Assembly: GCA_002352125.1 (NCBI GenBank)
Contig: DEHU01000099.1
Span: forward strand, 14,584-22,481
Reading direction: 5' to 3'
Length of the DNA: 7,898 nucleotides
DNA from: Competibacteraceae bacterium UBA2792
Lineage (GTDB): Bacteria > Pseudomonadota > Gammaproteobacteria > Competibacterales > Competibacteraceae
In this document: in pieces, positions 6,552 to 7,898 of the stretch
Position numbering within the stretch: the first letter of the stretch is position 1
How the letters are laid out: each line of letters opens with the position of its first letter
Program-made: the position numbers and the translations under genes
The notes under the pieces: generated by a model
Seen by the model: the letters and a program-made list of their open reading frames with translations, nothing else
Told to the model about the DNA's origin: nothing
Database searches by the model: none

Positions 6552-6574
6552 ACGCTTAATATTTAAATATACTG
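6543..6574. repeat. AT-rich palindrome and inverted repeat overlapping the promoter candidate
   Basis: ATATTTAAATAT at 6559-6570 is a perfect 12-bp palindrome. A second inverted pair, CAGTAT at 6543-6548 and ATACTG at 6569-6574, encloses it with a slightly shifted centre. The patch stands out by its AT content and overlaps the possible -10 and start region, a typical place for a repressor site or a melting element. Confidence 0.5.
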
Positions 6575-6727
6575 GAAATAATACCGGGAGCTTTTCCGGA
6601 CCTCATCGACGACAATCCGATACGATTTCGATGCTTGCGTTTGTTGCTTTGTCTCCGCGTTCGTGCGCTGTTTTTGCGATGCGAAGTGTCTCTTCATAAA
6701 ACTTATAAAATCATGACGATGCTACCT

Positions 6728-6733
6728 GGAGGA
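6728..6733 (+). promoter_or_regulatory. Shine-Dalgarno site of the thiolase gene
   Basis: GGAGGA lies six bases before the ATG at 6740. This strong match settles the thiolase start. Confidence 0.75.
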
Positions 6734-6739
6734 TACTCG

Positions 6740-7898
6740 ATGGAAGACGTGGTCATTGTCGCCGCCGCCAGGACTGCGGTCGGCAATTTCATGGGTTCCC
6801 TATCAACGATTCCAGCCAACGTTTTAGGTGCCAGGGTCATCCAAGACCTGCTACGAAGGACGGAGATCAAACCGGAGCAGATCGACGAAGTCGTGCTGGG
6901 GCAGGTTCTTACCGCCGGTACCGGCCAAAATCCAGCGCGCACCGCTGCGCTGAACGCCGGCCTGCCCAACGAGGTTCCCTGCCTGAATATCAACAAGGTC
7001 TGCGGCAGCGGCCTTAAAGCGGTACATCTAGCTTACCAATCTATCCGCGACGGCGACAACCGGATCGTGATCGCCGGCGGGCAGGAGAGCATGAGTCTAG
7101 CTCCTCACCTGCTGCCCGGTTCGCGGCGTGGCACAACCATGGGCGACACCAAGCTAGTGGATTCGATGCTGAACGAAGGATTGCATTGCGCCATCAACCA
7201 CTACCACATGGGCTTCACCGCCGAGAACATCGCTGCCCAGTGGAACATCTCCCGCGAAGAACAAGACGCCTTCGCCGCCGCCTCTCAAACCAAGGCCGCT
7301 GCCGCCATCGCTGCCGGTCGTTTCAAGGACGAAATCGTCCCGATCAAAATCCCGCAGCGCAAAGGCGATCCGATCACGTTCGATACCGACGAATTTCCGC
7401 GGTTGGGCACTACCGCCGCAGTCTTGGCTAAGCTGCGGCCAGCGTTCAAACAGGATGGTACCGTCACCGCCGGCAATGCTTCCGGCATCAACGACGGCGC
7501 CGCCGCTGTTCTGGTCATGGCTGCCAGCACGGCCCGCGATCTTGGTCTTCAGCCGTTGGCCCGCATCGCCGCCTACGCCAAAGCCGGCGTCGATCCAAAA
7601 ATCATGGGCACCGGCCCGATTCCCGCTTCCCGCGCTTGCCTGAAAAAAGCGGGCTGGACCGCCGATCAACTCGACCTGATCGAAGCCAACGAAGCTTTTG
7701 CCGCCCAGGCAATTTCCGTTGACCGGGAAATGGGCTGGGACACCGGCAAAGTCAATGTCAACGGCGGCGCCATAGCGCTGGGTCATCCGATCGGCGCTTC
7801 CGGTTGCCGCATCCTGGTCACCCTGCTACACGAAATGGTTCGTCGTGACGCCAAGAAGGGTCTTGCGACCCTGTGCATCGGCGGCGGCCAGGGCGTCG
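6740..7898 (+). CDS. phaA: Acetyl-CoA C-acetyltransferase (biosynthetic thiolase), 3' end cut by the window
   Basis: Cytosolic enzyme that condenses two acetyl-CoA to acetoacetyl-CoA, or the reverse. It is the first step of PHA synthesis and also serves ketone-body or fatty-acid routes. 386 residues are visible and the frame runs off the window; a typical member has about 393, so only a few are missing. All catalytic residues are there: nucleophile Cys88 in [11 protein letters not shown], Asn317 in [10 protein letters not shown], His349 in [14 protein letters not shown], and Cys379 in LCIGGGQGV. Other thiolase marks are [11 protein letters not shown] at 5-15, GQNPAR at 62-67, [12 protein letters not shown] at 112-123 and [17 protein letters not shown] at 240-256. 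Overall it is closest in feel to biosynthetic PhaA/AtoB enzymes rather than beta-ketoadipyl thiolases. The symbol phaA is a family-level guess; a phaB reductase gene just downstream would support it. Expression is probably from its own promoter in the long leader. Confidence 0.95.
   Translation, partial: MEDVVIVAAARTAVGNFMGSLSTIPANVLGARVIQDLLRRTEIKPEQIDEVVLGQVLTAGTGQNPARTAALNAGLPNEVPCLNINKVCGSGLKAVHLAYQSIRDGDNRIVIAGGQESMSLAPHLLPGSRRGTTMGDTKLVDSMLNEGLHCAINHYHMGFTAENIAAQWNISREEQDAFAAASQTKAAAAIAAGRFKDEIVPIKIPQRKGDPITFDTDEFPRLGTTAAVLAKLRPAFKQDGTVTAGNASGINDGAAAVLVMAASTARDLGLQPLARIAAYAKAGVDPKIMGTGPIPASRACLKKAGWTADQLDLIEANEAFAAQAISVDREMGWDTGKVNVNGGAIALGHPIGASGCRILVTLLHEMVRRDAKKGLATLCIGGGQGV

Larger units (their letters stand above)
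6359..6739. other. 381-bp non-coding region before the thiolase gene
   Basis: No credible gene was found here. The region holds an inverted repeat after the phytase-like gene, a 9-bp direct repeat, a consensus -35 box, an AT-rich palindromic patch (about 6541-6583) in an otherwise GC-rich sequence, and the thiolase ribosome binding site. Together these suggest an independent, possibly regulated promoter for the thiolase. A GTG-started 81-codon frame inside it lacks a ribosome binding site and any family likeness. Confidence 0.6.

Noticed and set aside
6454..6699. 81-codon GTG-started frame in the thiolase leader
   Set aside because: There is no ribosome binding site and no domain, and it runs across the promoter-like and palindromic elements.
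7154..7786. A 210-codon minus-strand frame inside the thiolase gene
   Set aside because: It is a glycine-rich reverse-strand shadow of the thiolase, whose catalytic residues are intact on the + strand.

Overview
The window holds six protein-coding genes, two of them cut by the window edges. The base composition (GC-rich outside one AT-rich leader), the gene families and the clear Shine-Dalgarno sites suggest a proteobacterium, probably a gammaproteobacterium. The biosynthetic-type thiolase would fit a polyhydroxyalkanoate (PHA) accumulator. The taxonomic placement is inference; no rRNA or tRNA is present to anchor it.

Left part (1-3247): the 3' three-quarters of an AI-2E/PerM-family membrane protein reads rightward and ends at 848. 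Facing it is a leftward pair. The upstream member (2333-3247) is a signal-less zinc peptidase of the M15/VanY type with an N-terminal peptidoglycan-binding domain. The downstream member (910 to about 2418) is an exported protein with an SH3b-like domain and an FG-GAP/calcium-loop-like motif. The two genes abut or overlap.

Middle (3415-5171, leftward): a phenylacetate-CoA ligase (paaK) is followed 17 bp later by a small tandem-ACT-domain protein, an evident two-gene operon. The M15 gene lies 167 bp further downstream on the same strand, behind a hairpin and with its own strong ribosome binding site.

Right part (5333-7898, rightward): a probable exported or lipid-anchored member of the 'esterase-like activity of phytase' family, then a 381-bp non-coding leader with a consensus -35 box, an AT-rich palindrome and small repeats, then an acetyl-CoA C-acetyltransferase (PhaA/AtoB type) missing only its last few residues.

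Most genes belong to ordinary conserved families. The part most worth a second look is the M15 peptidase/SH3b pair. A peptidoglycan hydrolase without a signal peptide, directly upstream of an exported partner, is the layout expected of an antibacterial effector with a periplasmic immunity or partner protein, although nothing here proves that. No CRISPR array, insertion sequence, tRNA, rRNA or integrase was found.
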